DNA from: Streptomyces sp. DI166
Lineage (GTDB): Bacteria; Actinomycetota; Actinomycetes; Streptomycetales; Streptomycetaceae
Direction: 5' to 3'
DNA length: 64,000 nt
Assembly (NCBI RefSeq): GCF_900091315.1
Contig: NZ_FLSP01000004.1
Location: 62,001-126,000 of the forward strand
In this document: positions 33,696 through 41,968 of the stretch, piece by piece
Numbering within the stretch: the first letter of the stretch is position 1
How the letters are laid out: every line of letters starts with the position of its first letter
Position numbers and translations under genes: made by a program
The notes under the pieces: generated by a model
Seen by the model: only the letters and a program-made list of their open reading frames with translations
Databases searched by the model: none
Told to the model about the DNA's origin: nothing

Positions 33696-35576
33696 ATGAA
33701 TCTGCTCGGCCTGCTCGACGACCCCCGACCGTTCGCCCTGCTGCGCCGCCGCACGCCCGGGCACGACGAGAACACCGTGGAGGTGTTCCTCGGCCCGGTC
33801 TCCACCCGTGACCGGCTCGCCGACCTGCCCGACGAGGGGCTCGCCCTCGTCCCGTTCCGGCAGATCCGCGAGCGCGGCTTCGACGTCCGCGACGACGGCA
33901 CCCCGCTGACCGTGCTGGTCCCCGAGGAGTCGTACGCCCTGCCGCTCGCCGACGCGCTCGACCAGCTCCCGGCGCACGAGGTGCGCGTCGAGGGCGGGGG
34001 CTTCGACGTCGGGGACGAGGAGTACGCGCGGATCGTCGGGCGGGTGCTGGACGAGGAGATCGGGCGGGGCGAGGGCGCGAACTTCGTCATCCGGCGGACC
34101 TACGAGGGGCAGATCCCCGGGTTCGGGCGCGCCGACGCGCTCGCGCTGTTCCGGCGGCTGCTCGAAGGGGAGCGGGGCGCGTACTGGACGTTCGTCGTGC
34201 ACACCGGGGAGCGGACCCTGGTCGGGGCGAGCCCCGAGGTGCATGTGCGGATGTCCGGCGGCACCGTCGTGATGAACCCGATCAGCGGGACGTACCGCTA
34301 TCCCGCCGAGGGCCCGACCCCGGAGCATCTGCTGGACTTCCTCGCCGACGGCAAGGAGATCGAGGAGCTGTCGATGGTCGTCGACGAGGAGCTGAAGATG
34401 ATGTGCACCGTCGGCGACATGGGCGGGGTCGTCGTCGGCCCCCGGCTGAAGGAGATGGCGCACCTCGCGCACACCGAGTACGAGCTGCGCGGGAAGTCCT
34501 CGCTGGACGCGCGGGAGGTGCTGCGCGAGACGATGTTCGCGGCCACCGTGACCGGGTCGCCGGTGCAGAACGCCTGCCGGGTGATCGAGCGGCACGAGGT
34601 GGGCGGGCGCGGCTACTACGCCGGCGCCCTGGCCCTGCTCGGCCGGGACACCGGCGGCGCCCAGACGCTGGACTCCCCCATCCTCATCCGCACCGCCGAC
34701 ATCGACGCGGACGGCGGGCTTCGCGTCCCGGTCGGCGCGACCCTCGTGCGGGGCTCGGACCCGGGGAGCGAGGTCGCCGAGACCCACGCGAAGGCGGCGG
34801 GGGTGCTGGCGGCGCTGGGTGTCACCGCGGGCCGGCCGCGCGAGGAGGCCGTACGTCCGGGGCTGGCCGACGAGCCGCGGGTGCGGGCCGCGCTCGACGG
34901 GCGCCGGGCCTCGCTGGCCCCGTTCTGGCTGCGGATGCAGGAGCGGTCCGCCGAGCTGACCGGGCATGCCCTGGTCGTGGACGGCGAGGACACCTTCACC
35001 GCGATGCTGGCGCACGTACTGCGGTCGGCCGGGCTTGAGGTGACGGTACGGCGCTACGACGAGCCGGGGCTGCGGGAGGCGGTACGGGCGCACGAGGGTC
35101 CGGTCGTGCTCGGTCCCGGACCCGGGGACCCGTCCGACACGGCCGATCCCAAGATGCGGTTCCTGCGCGCGCTGACGGCGGAGGTGATCCGGGGGCACCG
35201 GCACGGGGTGCTCGGGGTGTGCCTGGGGCACGAGCTGATCGCGGTCGAGCTGGGTCTGGAGATCGTCCGCAAGGAGGTGCCCTACCAGGGCGCCCAGACG
35301 ACGGTCGATCTGTTCGGGCGCCCGGAGACGGTGGGCTTCTACAACAGCTTCACGGCCCGCTGCGACGACGAGGCGGCCGAGGAGCTGGCCGCGCACGGCG
35401 TCGAGGTGAGCCGGAGCGCCTCGGGCGAGGTGCACGCGGTGCGCGGGCCCGGCTTCGCCGGGGTGCAGTTCCACCCCGAGTCGGTGCTGACGCTGAACGG
35501 TGCCGAGATCGTCCGGAAGCTGGTGGGTCAGGTGCGCGGCACCAGTACGTTCGCCGAGCGGCGGCCCTCCGTGTAG
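33696..35576 (+). CDS. Fused anthranilate synthase, PhzE-like (TrpE-TrpG order)
   Basis: The 626-residue protein joins an N-terminal chorismate-binding domain (VVMNPISGTYRYP; ELKMM; TVTGSPVQNACRVIERHE) to a C-terminal glutamine amidotransferase with Cys509 (GVCLGHE), His593 and Glu595. It makes anthranilate, or possibly ADIC, from chorismate and glutamine. From memory the N-terminal region (LALVPFRQIRERGF, EGANFVIRR, AYWTFVVHTGERT) follows phenazine PhzE more closely than classical TrpE. The Trp attenuator upstream argues for a role in tryptophan supply. AGGAG lies 11 bp before the ATG. Its end overlaps the opposing gene by 49 bp. Confidence 0.9.
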   Translation: MNLLGLLDDPRPFALLRRRTPGHDENTVEVFLGPVSTRDRLADLPDEGLALVPFRQIRERGFDVRDDGTPLTVLVPEESYALPLADALDQLPAHEVRVEGGGFDVGDEEYARIVGRVLDEEIGRGEGANFVIRRTYEGQIPGFGRADALALFRRLLEGERGAYWTFVVHTGERTLVGASPEVHVRMSGGTVVMNPISGTYRYPAEGPTPEHLLDFLADGKEIEELSMVVDEELKMMCTVGDMGGVVVGPRLKEMAHLAHTEYELRGKSSLDAREVLRETMFAATVTGSPVQNACRVIERHEVGGRGYYAGALALLGRDTGGAQTLDSPILIRTADIDADGGLRVPVGATLVRGSDPGSEVAETHAKAAGVLAALGVTAGRPREEAVRPGLADEPRVRAALDGRRASLAPFWLRMQERSAELTGHALVVDGEDTFTAMLAHVLRSAGLEVTVRRYDEPGLREAVRAHEGPVVLGPGPGDPSDTADPKMRFLRALTAEVIRGHRHGVLGVCLGHELIAVELGLEIVRKEVPYQGAQTTVDLFGRPETVGFYNSFTARCDDEAAEELAAHGVEVSRSASGEVHAVRGPGFAGVQFHPESVLTLNGAEIVRKLVGQVRGTSTFAERRPSV

Positions 35577-36523
35577 TCGAGGACGTTCTCCACCGTGGTC
35601 GCCACGATCTGGCCGACGGCGTCCTCGGTGTAGTACGCCTGGTGGGAGGTGACCAGGACGTTCGGGAAGGTCATCAGGCGGGCCAGGGTGTCGTCCTCGA
35701 TCGCCTCCAGGGACTTGTCGAGGAAGAACAGGCCCGCCTCCGCCTCGTACACGTCGAGGCCGACGCCGGTGAAGCGGCCGGCGCGCAGTTCGGTGACGAG
35801 GGCCGCGGTGTCGATCAGGCCGCCGCGGCTGGAGTTCACCAGGATCGCGTCGTCACGCATCGTCTTCAGCGCGGCGGCGTCGATCAGGTTCTGGGTCGAG
35901 GGCAGCAGCGGGACGTGCAGGGAGATCAGGTCGGACTCGGCGAGGAGGCGTTCCTTGGGGACGTAGGTCATGCCGAGTTCCTTGCAGGCCGGGTTCTCGG
36001 CGACGTCCCAGCCGAGCAGTTTCATGCCGAAGCCGTGGGCGATACGGGCGAAGGCCTCGCCGATCTTGCCGGTGCCGATGACGCCGGCGGTGCGGCCGTG
36101 CAGGTCGCGGCCCATCAGTCCGTCGAGCCGGAAGTCGAAGTCCCGGGTGCGGATGGAGGCGCGCACGATACGGCGGTTGACGGCCATGGCGAGGGTCCAG
36201 GCGAACTCGGCGACCGAGTACGGGGAGTAGTACGAGACCCGGGCGACCGTCATGCCGAGCCGTTCGGCGACGTCGAGGTCGATGTTGTTGAAGCCGGTGG
36301 AGCGCTGGGCGACCATCCGGGTGCCGCCCGCCGCGAGGATCTCCAGGACCCGGGCGCCGAGGTCGGCGTTGACGCTGGTGGAGATGATCTCGTGGCCGGC
36401 CGCGATGGGGGCGGTGTCCTCGTTGAGGAAGACATCCAGGCAGCGGACGTCGTGGTGGCCGGCGAAGGCCCGCTCGATCAGGGGCTTCTCGTCCGCCTGG
36501 ACACCGAAGGCAAGGATCTCCAA
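35528..36523 (-). CDS. D-2-hydroxyacid dehydrogenase (D-lactate dehydrogenase-like)
   Basis: The 331-residue NAD-dependent enzyme has the Rossmann motif GVIGTGKIGEAFARIAHGFG, the substrate/NAD segment VNSSRGGLIDTAAL (Arg), VGLDVYEAEAGLFF (Glu) and the catalytic His in VLVTSHQAYYT. The D-lactate dehydrogenase/LdhA branch fits best, so it probably reduces pyruvate to D-lactate or a related 2-keto acid. A 32-bp perfect hairpin lies 19-51 bp upstream of its ATG. It lies downstream of pfkA on the same strand. Confidence 0.9.
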   Translation of the reverse strand: MEILAFGVQADEKPLIERAFAGHHDVRCLDVFLNEDTAPIAAGHEIISTSVNADLGARVLEILAAGGTRMVAQRSTGFNNIDLDVAERLGMTVARVSYYSPYSVAEFAWTLAMAVNRRIVRASIRTRDFDFRLDGLMGRDLHGRTAGVIGTGKIGEAFARIAHGFGMKLLGWDVAENPACKELGMTYVPKERLLAESDLISLHVPLLPSTQNLIDAAALKTMRDDAILVNSSRGGLIDTAALVTELRAGRFTGVGLDVYEAEAGLFFLDKSLEAIEDDTLARLMTFPNVLVTSHQAYYTEDAVGQIVATTVENVLDYTEGRRSANVLVPRT

Positions 36524-36542
36524 GGCTGCTCCCGCTGCTGGT

Positions 36543-36574
36543 GGGTTATGGGCCGAATATACGGCCCATAACCC
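36543..36574 (-). promoter_or_regulatory. Perfect 13-bp inverted repeat between pfkA and hydroxyacid dehydrogenase
   Basis: Arms GGGTTATGGGCCG and CGGCCCATAACCC are perfectly complementary around AATATA. It sits 20 bp before the dehydrogenase start and 21 bp after the pfkA stop. There is no T run after it, and the AT-rich centre is unusual for this genome. It could be an operator for the dehydrogenase or the pfkA terminator. It does not match the Rex consensus. Confidence 0.55.
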
Positions 36575-36595
36575 TGAGGTGCGGGGTGGTGCCGG

Positions 36596-37624
36596 TCAGC
36601 CGAAGAAGACGCCGACCTCCTCGTACAGCGCAGGGTCCACCGTCTTCAGCTTCGCCGTCGCCTCGCCGATCGGGACGCGGACGATGTCCGTGCCGCGCAG
36701 GGCGACCATCTTGCCGAAGTCGCCGTCGCGGACCGCCTCGATGGCGTGCAGTCCGAAGCGGGTGGCGAGCCAGCGGTCGAAGGCGCTGGGGGTGCCGCCG
36801 CGCTGGACATGGCCGAGAACGGTGGTCCGGGCCTCCTTGCCGGTGCGCTTCTCGATCTCCTTGGCCAGCCACTCGCCGACGCCCGACAGCCGCACATGGC
36901 CGAAGGAGTCCAGCGACTCGTCCTTGAGCACCATGTCGCCGTCCCTGGGCATGGCGCCCTCGGCGACGACCACGATGGGCGCGTAGGACGCCTTGAAGCG
37001 GGAGGTGACCCACCCGCAGACCTTCTCCAGGTCGAAGCGCTGTTCGGGGATGAGGATGACGTTGGCGCCGCCCGCGAGGCCGGAGTGGAGTGCGATCCAG
37101 CCGGCGTGACGGCCCATCACCTCGACCACGAGGACCCGCATGTGGGACTCGGCGGTGGTGTGCAGCCGGTCGATGGCCTCCGTCGCGATGCCGACGGCGG
37201 TGTCGAAGCCGAAGGTGTAGTCGGTGGCGGACAGGTCGTTGTCGATGGTCTTGGGCACGCCCACGCAGGGCACGCCGTACTCGTCCGACAGCCGCGCGGC
37301 CACCCCGAGGGTGTCCTCGCCGCCGATGGTGATGAGCGCGTCGACCTCCTGCTTGGCGAGGTTGTCCTTGATCCTGCGGATGCCGTTGTCGTGCTTGAGC
37401 GGGTTGGTGCGCGAGGAGCCCAGGATGGTGCCGCCGCGGGGCAGGATGCCGCGCACCGCGGGGATGTCGAGCCGTACGGTGTCGCCGTCGAGCGGACCGC
37501 GCCAGCCGTCCCGGAATCCGGTGAATTCGTAGCCGTACTCCTGTACGCCCTTGCGGACGACGGCCCGGATGACGGCGTTGAGCCCGGGGCAGTCGCCGCC
37601 TCCGGTGAGTACTCCGACCCGCAT
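36596..37624 (-). CDS. pfkA: 6-phosphofructokinase, group III type
   Basis: Pfk phosphorylates fructose 6-phosphate in glycolysis. The 342-residue protein starts at MRVGVLTGGGDCPG, after GAAGGGA. Family residues include PKTIDND with catalytic Asp128 and VVEVMGRHAGWIAL. Position 104 is Asp (GGED) and 125 is Lys (PKT), where ATP enzymes such as E. coli Pfk have Gly at both; these are residues of PPi-dependent enzymes. Actinomycete enzymes of this group have nevertheless been reported as ATP-dependent, so the donor is not settled by sequence. The position matches S. coelicolor pfkA3. Confidence 0.94.
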   Translation of the reverse strand: MRVGVLTGGGDCPGLNAVIRAVVRKGVQEYGYEFTGFRDGWRGPLDGDTVRLDIPAVRGILPRGGTILGSSRTNPLKHDNGIRRIKDNLAKQEVDALITIGGEDTLGVAARLSDEYGVPCVGVPKTIDNDLSATDYTFGFDTAVGIATEAIDRLHTTAESHMRVLVVEVMGRHAGWIALHSGLAGGANVILIPEQRFDLEKVCGWVTSRFKASYAPIVVVAEGAMPRDGDMVLKDESLDSFGHVRLSGVGEWLAKEIEKRTGKEARTTVLGHVQRGGTPSAFDRWLATRFGLHAIEAVRDGDFGKMVALRGTDIVRVPIGEATAKLKTVDPALYEEVGVFFG

Positions 37625-37732
37625 GGAAATGTCCCTTCGCCGCGGTTGCTGGTGAGGCAACGCTAGTAGTGATCCAGGTCACACAGCGAGGGTCGGGTTC
37701 GGGCAATTCCGGTGAATCGCCGGGCGGTTGGT

Positions 37733-38416
37733 TTACGCGTCGTCAAGCCCGCGTTCTATGGCGTACCGCACGAGTTCGACGCGGTTGTGCAGTTGGAGCT
37801 TGCCGAGGGTGTTCTGGACGTGGTTCTGCACGGTGCGGTGGGAGATGACGAGGCGTTCGGCGATCTGCTTGTAGCTCAGGCCCTTGGCGACCAGCCGCAG
37901 TACCTCGGTCTCCCGCTCGGTGAGCTGGGGGGCGCCCGGCTGGTCGGAGTCCCGGTCGGCGGGCGCGGGTTCGGCGGCCAGGCGGCGGTACTCGCCGAGG
38001 ACGAGACCGGCGAGGCCGGGGGTGAACACCGGGTCGCAGACGGCGGTGCGGCGCACCGCGTCCAGCAGTTCCTCGGTGGAGGCCGACTTCAGCAGGTAGC
38101 CGGTGGCGCCGGACTTGACGGCCTCCAGGACGTCGGCGTGCTCGCCGCTGGCGGAGAGCACCAGGACGCGCAGGGCGGGGTTGTGGGCGACGAGTTCCTT
38201 GCAGACCTGGACGCCGGGTTTGGCGGGCAGGTTGAGGTCGAGGACGAGCACGTCGGGGCCCGCGGCCTTGGCACGGCGCACGGCCTGTTCGCCGTCGCCC
38301 GCGGTGGCGACCACCTCGAACCCGGACTCGGACAGGTCGCGGGCCACGGCGTCGCGCCACATGGGGTGGTCGTCGACCACCATGACCTTGATCGGGCCGG
38401 TCTGCTGCTCGCTCAT
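37733..38416 (-). CDS. macR: LuxR/NarL-family response regulator (MacR-like)
   Basis: The 227-residue regulator has a receiver domain with the acidic pocket Asp15-Asp16, phospho-acceptor Asp60 (VLVLDLNLP) and the C-terminal LuxR helix-turn-helix LTERETEVLRLVAKGLSYKQIAERL, then ISHRTVQNH. Its ATG overlaps the kinase stop by 4 bp. By position next to pfkA and glkA it corresponds to MacR of S. coelicolor, which together with MacS controls membrane proteins of morphogenesis; the symbol rests on synteny and recall. Confidence 0.88.
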   Translation of the reverse strand: MSEQQTGPIKVMVVDDHPMWRDAVARDLSESGFEVVATAGDGEQAVRRAKAAGPDVLVLDLNLPAKPGVQVCKELVAHNPALRVLVLSASGEHADVLEAVKSGATGYLLKSASTEELLDAVRRTAVCDPVFTPGLAGLVLGEYRRLAAEPAPADRDSDQPGAPQLTERETEVLRLVAKGLSYKQIAERLVISHRTVQNHVQNTLGKLQLHNRVELVRYAIERGLDDA

Positions 38417-39633
38417 CGCGTCCCCCGGGACATCTGCTTCGGTACTTTCAGTTCGACTTCCGTGCCCTGGCCGGGCACCGAGATCAGCTCGGCGCTGCCC
38501 CCGATGTCGCGCAGCCGGCCCCGGATCGACAGGGCGACCCCGAGCCGCCCCTCGCTCTCGGCCTGCGCGAGGCGCCCCTCGGGGATGCCGGGGCCGTCGT
38601 CCCGGACGGTGACGACGACCTCGTCGGGCTCGTCCTCGACCAGGATCCAGGCGCGGGCCTGTTCGCCCGCGTGCTCCCGCACATTGTCCAGGGCGGCGCC
38701 GACGGCAGCGGCCAGCTCGCGGGCCGCGGCGGGGGGCAGTTCCACCGGCGCGCCGGGTTCGGCGAGGCTGACGCGGGAGCCCGCGTAGCGGGAGAGCAGT
38801 CCGCGCAGGTCGAGCGGCCGGTCGTCGTCGGGTTCCTCCTCGACGGCCCGGACCAGGGCGCCTTCGGAGGCGTCGGTGGAGACCCGGGAGACGGGGGTGA
38901 GGCCGCCGGAGACCAGGGTGCGCAGGGCGACCTCCTGCTCGCCGGCCAACCGGCCCAGTTCGGCGGCCTCCCCGCCGATGACCGCGCCGCGCCGCTGCAC
39001 CATGGCGAGCACCTGGAGCACGCTGTCGTGGATGTCCCGGGCGAGGCGCTCGCGTTCGCGGGTGGCGGCCTCGATCTCCAGGGCGCGGGCGAGGGTGCGC
39101 TCGGAGGCGCGGGCGACCTCGACGACGTAGCCGATGGCGATGGAGGCGACCCAGACGAGGATCACGGCGTGGACGGTGTCGCGGGTCGGGGAGCCGCGGT
39201 ACGCCAGGTTGGCGGCGGCGACCAGGGTGGAGGCGAAGGCGGCCCAGCGCCAGCCGCCCTTGATGGCGAAGGCCAGGACGGAACCGGCGGTCCATATCGA
39301 CGGCAGGGTGGGGGCGCCGGAGTCGATGTGGGCGGCGGAGTCGGCGAACCGGGTGAGCAGGATCCCGAAGAGCGCGAGGGCCAGGTCGGCGGCGAGGAAG
39401 CGCTTGGTGCAGGCGGCGGCGCCCGCGACCTTGGGGAGGGTGGCGAACGTCCACACCGCGAGTACGGCGAAGTAGGCGATGGCCGCCCAGGGGCGGGCGA
39501 ACTGGTCGTAGGCGCTGATGAACAGGCCTATCGCGTACAGGAGGGTGAGGACGCGGTAGCCGCGCAGCGCGCGCCACAGCGGCTGCTCCACGGACATCCT
39601 CAGAACGCGTTCGCGCTTGGCCAACTCCCCCAC
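38413..39633 (-). CDS. macS: Membrane histidine kinase (MacS-like)
   Basis: The 406-residue sensor has four to six transmembrane segments (residues about 25-180) with very short loops, so it may sense something within the membrane. A HisKA_3 domain follows with the phospho-accepting His in RLARDIHDSVLQVLAMVQRRG, read at ARDIHD, then an HATPase domain with DNVREHAG (N box) and DDGPGIP. The GTG start at 39633 was used; an ATG at 39597 (MSVEQPLW) is an alternative. It is coupled to its response regulator and 22 bp from the acyltransferase gene. Confidence 0.88.
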   Translation of the reverse strand: MGELAKRERVLRMSVEQPLWRALRGYRVLTLLYAIGLFISAYDQFARPWAAIAYFAVLAVWTFATLPKVAGAAACTKRFLAADLALALFGILLTRFADSAAHIDSGAPTLPSIWTAGSVLAFAIKGGWRWAAFASTLVAAANLAYRGSPTRDTVHAVILVWVASIAIGYVVEVARASERTLARALEIEAATRERERLARDIHDSVLQVLAMVQRRGAVIGGEAAELGRLAGEQEVALRTLVSGGLTPVSRVSTDASEGALVRAVEEEPDDDRPLDLRGLLSRYAGSRVSLAEPGAPVELPPAAARELAAAVGAALDNVREHAGEQARAWILVEDEPDEVVVTVRDDGPGIPEGRLAQAESEGRLGVALSIRGRLRDIGGSAELISVPGQGTEVELKVPKQMSRGTR

Positions 39634-39655
39634 CCCCGAACCGACGACGCCGTCG

Positions 39656-40432
39656 TCAGGACCCGGACTTCTCTTTGTCCGCCTGGTCCTGGTCGGCCTT
39701 GGCGAGTGCGGCTCTGGCCGCCTTCTCGGCTTCCTTCTCGGCCTTGGCGGCCTCCGCGATCTGCCGCTTGGCGGCGGTCGCGTACATGTCGACGTACTCC
39801 TGGCCGGAGAGCTGCATGATCTCGTACATGACCTCGTCGGTCAGCGCGCGCAGGACGAAGCGGTCGTGCTCCATGCCCTGGTAGCGGCTGAAGTCGAGGG
39901 GCTTGCCGATCCGGATGCCCGGGCGCATCAGCTTGGGCACGACCTTGCCGGGCGGCTGGATCTTCTCGGTGTCGATCATGGCGACCGGGATGACCGGGGC
40001 GCCGGTGGCGAGCGCCACGCGCGCGAGGCCGCCGGGCTTGCCGCGGTACAGGCGGCCGTCGGGCGAGCGGGTGCCCTCGGGGTAGATGCCGAACAGCTCA
40101 CCGCGTTCGAGGACCTCTATGCCGCTCTTGATGGCGGCCTCGCCCGCGCCGCGCGCCCCGGAGCGGTCCACCGGGAGCTGGCCGACCCCCTTGAAGAACG
40201 CGGCGGTCAGCCGTCCCTTGACGCCCGGGGTGGTGAAGTACTCCGCCTTCGCGATGAAGGTGACCTTGCGGTCGAGGACCGCGGGCAGGAAGAACGAGTC
40301 GGAGAACGACAGGTGGTTGCTCGCCAGGATGGCGGCACCCTCGGCGGGAATGTTCTCCAGGCCCTCCACCCAGGGCCTGAAGGCGACCTTCAGCGGTCCC
40401 CCGATGGCCACCTTCATCGTGCCGTACAACAA
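39656..40432 (-). CDS. 1-acyl-sn-glycerol-3-phosphate acyltransferase (PlsC family)
   Basis: Members of this family acylate lysophosphatidate in phospholipid synthesis at the membrane. The 258-residue protein has motif I NHLSFSD (NHxxxxD), motif II-like KAEYFTTPG, motif III YPEGTRSPDG and a proline-containing motif IV VIPVAMID. The C-terminal 40 residues are an Ala/Lys/Glu helix. The start was set at a TTG (40432), because AGGAGG lies 8 bp before it; an ATG five codons later has no good ribosome site. It heads the kinase/regulator operon. Confidence 0.9.
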   Translation of the reverse strand: MLYGTMKVAIGGPLKVAFRPWVEGLENIPAEGAAILASNHLSFSDSFFLPAVLDRKVTFIAKAEYFTTPGVKGRLTAAFFKGVGQLPVDRSGARGAGEAAIKSGIEVLERGELFGIYPEGTRSPDGRLYRGKPGGLARVALATGAPVIPVAMIDTEKIQPPGKVVPKLMRPGIRIGKPLDFSRYQGMEHDRFVLRALTDEVMYEIMQLSGQEYVDMYATAAKRQIAEAAKAEKEAEKAARAALAKADQDQADKEKSGS

Positions 40433-40566
40433 CCGAGTGCCTCCTGTGTCTGTCGGTCAGACCTTAACCCGGAGCGGCGGCAAAGACTCCGACGACCCTG
40501 GTCGGTGTCAGTGCGGTCGCGTACGGTGAAGTACCTGCAACCGACCTCATGAACAGGAGACCGAAG

Positions 40567-41346
40567 GTGCCGGTCCTTCCTGGAGCCGAGCCGTACCGCC
40601 ATGAGGGCGGGGAGATCTCCGTCCTCCTCTGCCACGGCTTCACCGGTTCCCCGCAGTCGCTGCGCCCCTGGGCGGAGTATCTCGCCGAGCGCGGTCTGAC
40701 CGTGTCGCTGCCGCTGCTGCCCGGGCACGGCACCCGCTGGGAGGACCTCCAGCTCACCGGCTGGCAGGACTGGTACGCGGAGGTGGACCGCGAGCTGCGG
40801 CGGCTGCGGGAGCGGCCCGGGCCGCTGTTCGTGGCCGGCCTGTCGATGGGCGGCGCGCTGGCGCTCAGGCTGGCGGCCAAGCACGGGGACGCCATCGACG
40901 GCGTGGTCGTCGTCAACCCGGCGAACAAGGTGCACGGCCTGGCCGCGCACGCCCTTCCGGTGGCCCGGCACCTGGTGCGCTCGACGAAGGGCATCACCAG
41001 CGACATCGCCAAGGGGGGCAGCGAGGAACTGGGCTACACCCGGGTGCCGCTGCACGCGGCGCACTCGCTGCGGAACTTCTTCCGGCAGGTCGACCGCGAG
41101 CTGCCGCAGGTCACGCAGCCGCTGCTGCTTCTGCACAGCGCGCAGGACCATGTGGTGCCGCCCGCCGACTCGGCGCGGGTGCTCAGCCGGGTGTCGTCGG
41201 GAGACGTGACGGAGATCGTGCTGGAACACAGCTACCACGTGGCGACGTTGGACCATGACGCGGAGCGGATCTTCGCGGAGAGCCATGCGTTCATGAGCCG
41301 GCTCGCCCAAGGTCTCGGCAAGGAAGGGACGGCTGTAGGTGGCTGA
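40567..41346 (+). CDS. Alpha/beta hydrolase, esterase/monoacylglycerol lipase type
   Basis: The 259-residue hydrolase has the oxyanion region LLCHGFTGSPQSLRPWAEYL, the nucleophile elbow GLSMGG (Ser), an acid in SAQDHVVPP, and the catalytic His in LEHSYHVATLDHD. It resembles carboxylesterases of the Est30/YvaK group, which act on short to medium acyl esters. The GTG at 40567 lies 6 bp after AGGAG and is preferred over the ATG at 40549, which contains that site. The gene diverges from the acyltransferase. Confidence 0.88.
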   Translation: MPVLPGAEPYRHEGGEISVLLCHGFTGSPQSLRPWAEYLAERGLTVSLPLLPGHGTRWEDLQLTGWQDWYAEVDRELRRLRERPGPLFVAGLSMGGALALRLAAKHGDAIDGVVVVNPANKVHGLAAHALPVARHLVRSTKGITSDIAKGGSEELGYTRVPLHAAHSLRNFFRQVDRELPQVTQPLLLLHSAQDHVVPPADSARVLSRVSSGDVTEIVLEHSYHVATLDHDAERIFAESHAFMSRLAQGLGKEGTAVGG

Positions 41347-41908
41347 GCACGACTCCGACCGCGGGGAGCGCGAGCCGGACGACCAGGGCGCCCGTTTCGA
41401 CGAGGACGCGGCCTGGGCCGCCATCGTGGCCGGGTACGGCGAGGAGCCGCCGGACCCGCCGGGCGCCAAGCCGTTCAAGTCGGTGGAGGACCTGGCCCTG
41501 CTGGAGGCCGAGACCAACGAACCCGAGGAGGCGGAGCCGGAGGAGAAGCGCCCCGCGGCCCCGCTCGGCGGCTCGGTCACCTTCGCCCCCGGGGTCGGCC
41601 CGCGCGACTACTCCCCGCCGGAACCGGCCGAGCACGACATGGCCGAGGACGACGACGAGGAGGGTCACTTCGTCCCGCCGGAGCCCCCGCCGCTGCCGGA
41701 GGCGGACACCACCACGAAGTTCGCCTGGCTGGCGGTGCTGGGCGGACCGATACTGCTCCTGCTCGCCGTGCTGCTGGGCTGGGAGATGACCTGGTGGCTG
41801 ACCACGGTCGGCATCGGCGGCTTCCTGGGCGGCTTCGCCACGCTGGTGATGCGGATGCGCCCGGGCGACGAGGACGACGACGACCCGGGGCGCGGGGCGG
41901 TCGTCTGA
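41339..41908 (+). CDS. Acidic membrane protein of unknown function
   Basis: The 189-residue protein has about 125 acidic, Pro-rich residues (for example PEEAEPEEKRP), which are probably disordered. Two adjacent transmembrane helices follow (WLAVLGGPILLLLAVLLGW and WLTTVGIGGFLGGFATLVM), then a short acidic tail. I recognise no domain beyond this pattern, which recurs in streptomycetes at this place. The GTG start overlaps the hydrolase gene by 8 bp, so the pair is probably translated together. Confidence 0.8.
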   Translation: MAEHDSDRGEREPDDQGARFDEDAAWAAIVAGYGEEPPDPPGAKPFKSVEDLALLEAETNEPEEAEPEEKRPAAPLGGSVTFAPGVGPRDYSPPEPAEHDMAEDDDEEGHFVPPEPPPLPEADTTTKFAWLAVLGGPILLLLAVLLGWEMTWWLTTVGIGGFLGGFATLVMRMRPGDEDDDDPGRGAVV

Positions 41909-41968
41909 TCCCGCGTCCCACCGCACGCACCAGGGCACATGCGCGCCTCGGGCGACGGCGAGGACAAC

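Noticed and set aside
36543..36574. Rex (NADH-sensing) operator before the hydroxyacid dehydrogenase
   Set aside because: The palindrome lacks the TGTGAA...TTCACA core of streptomycete Rex sites.
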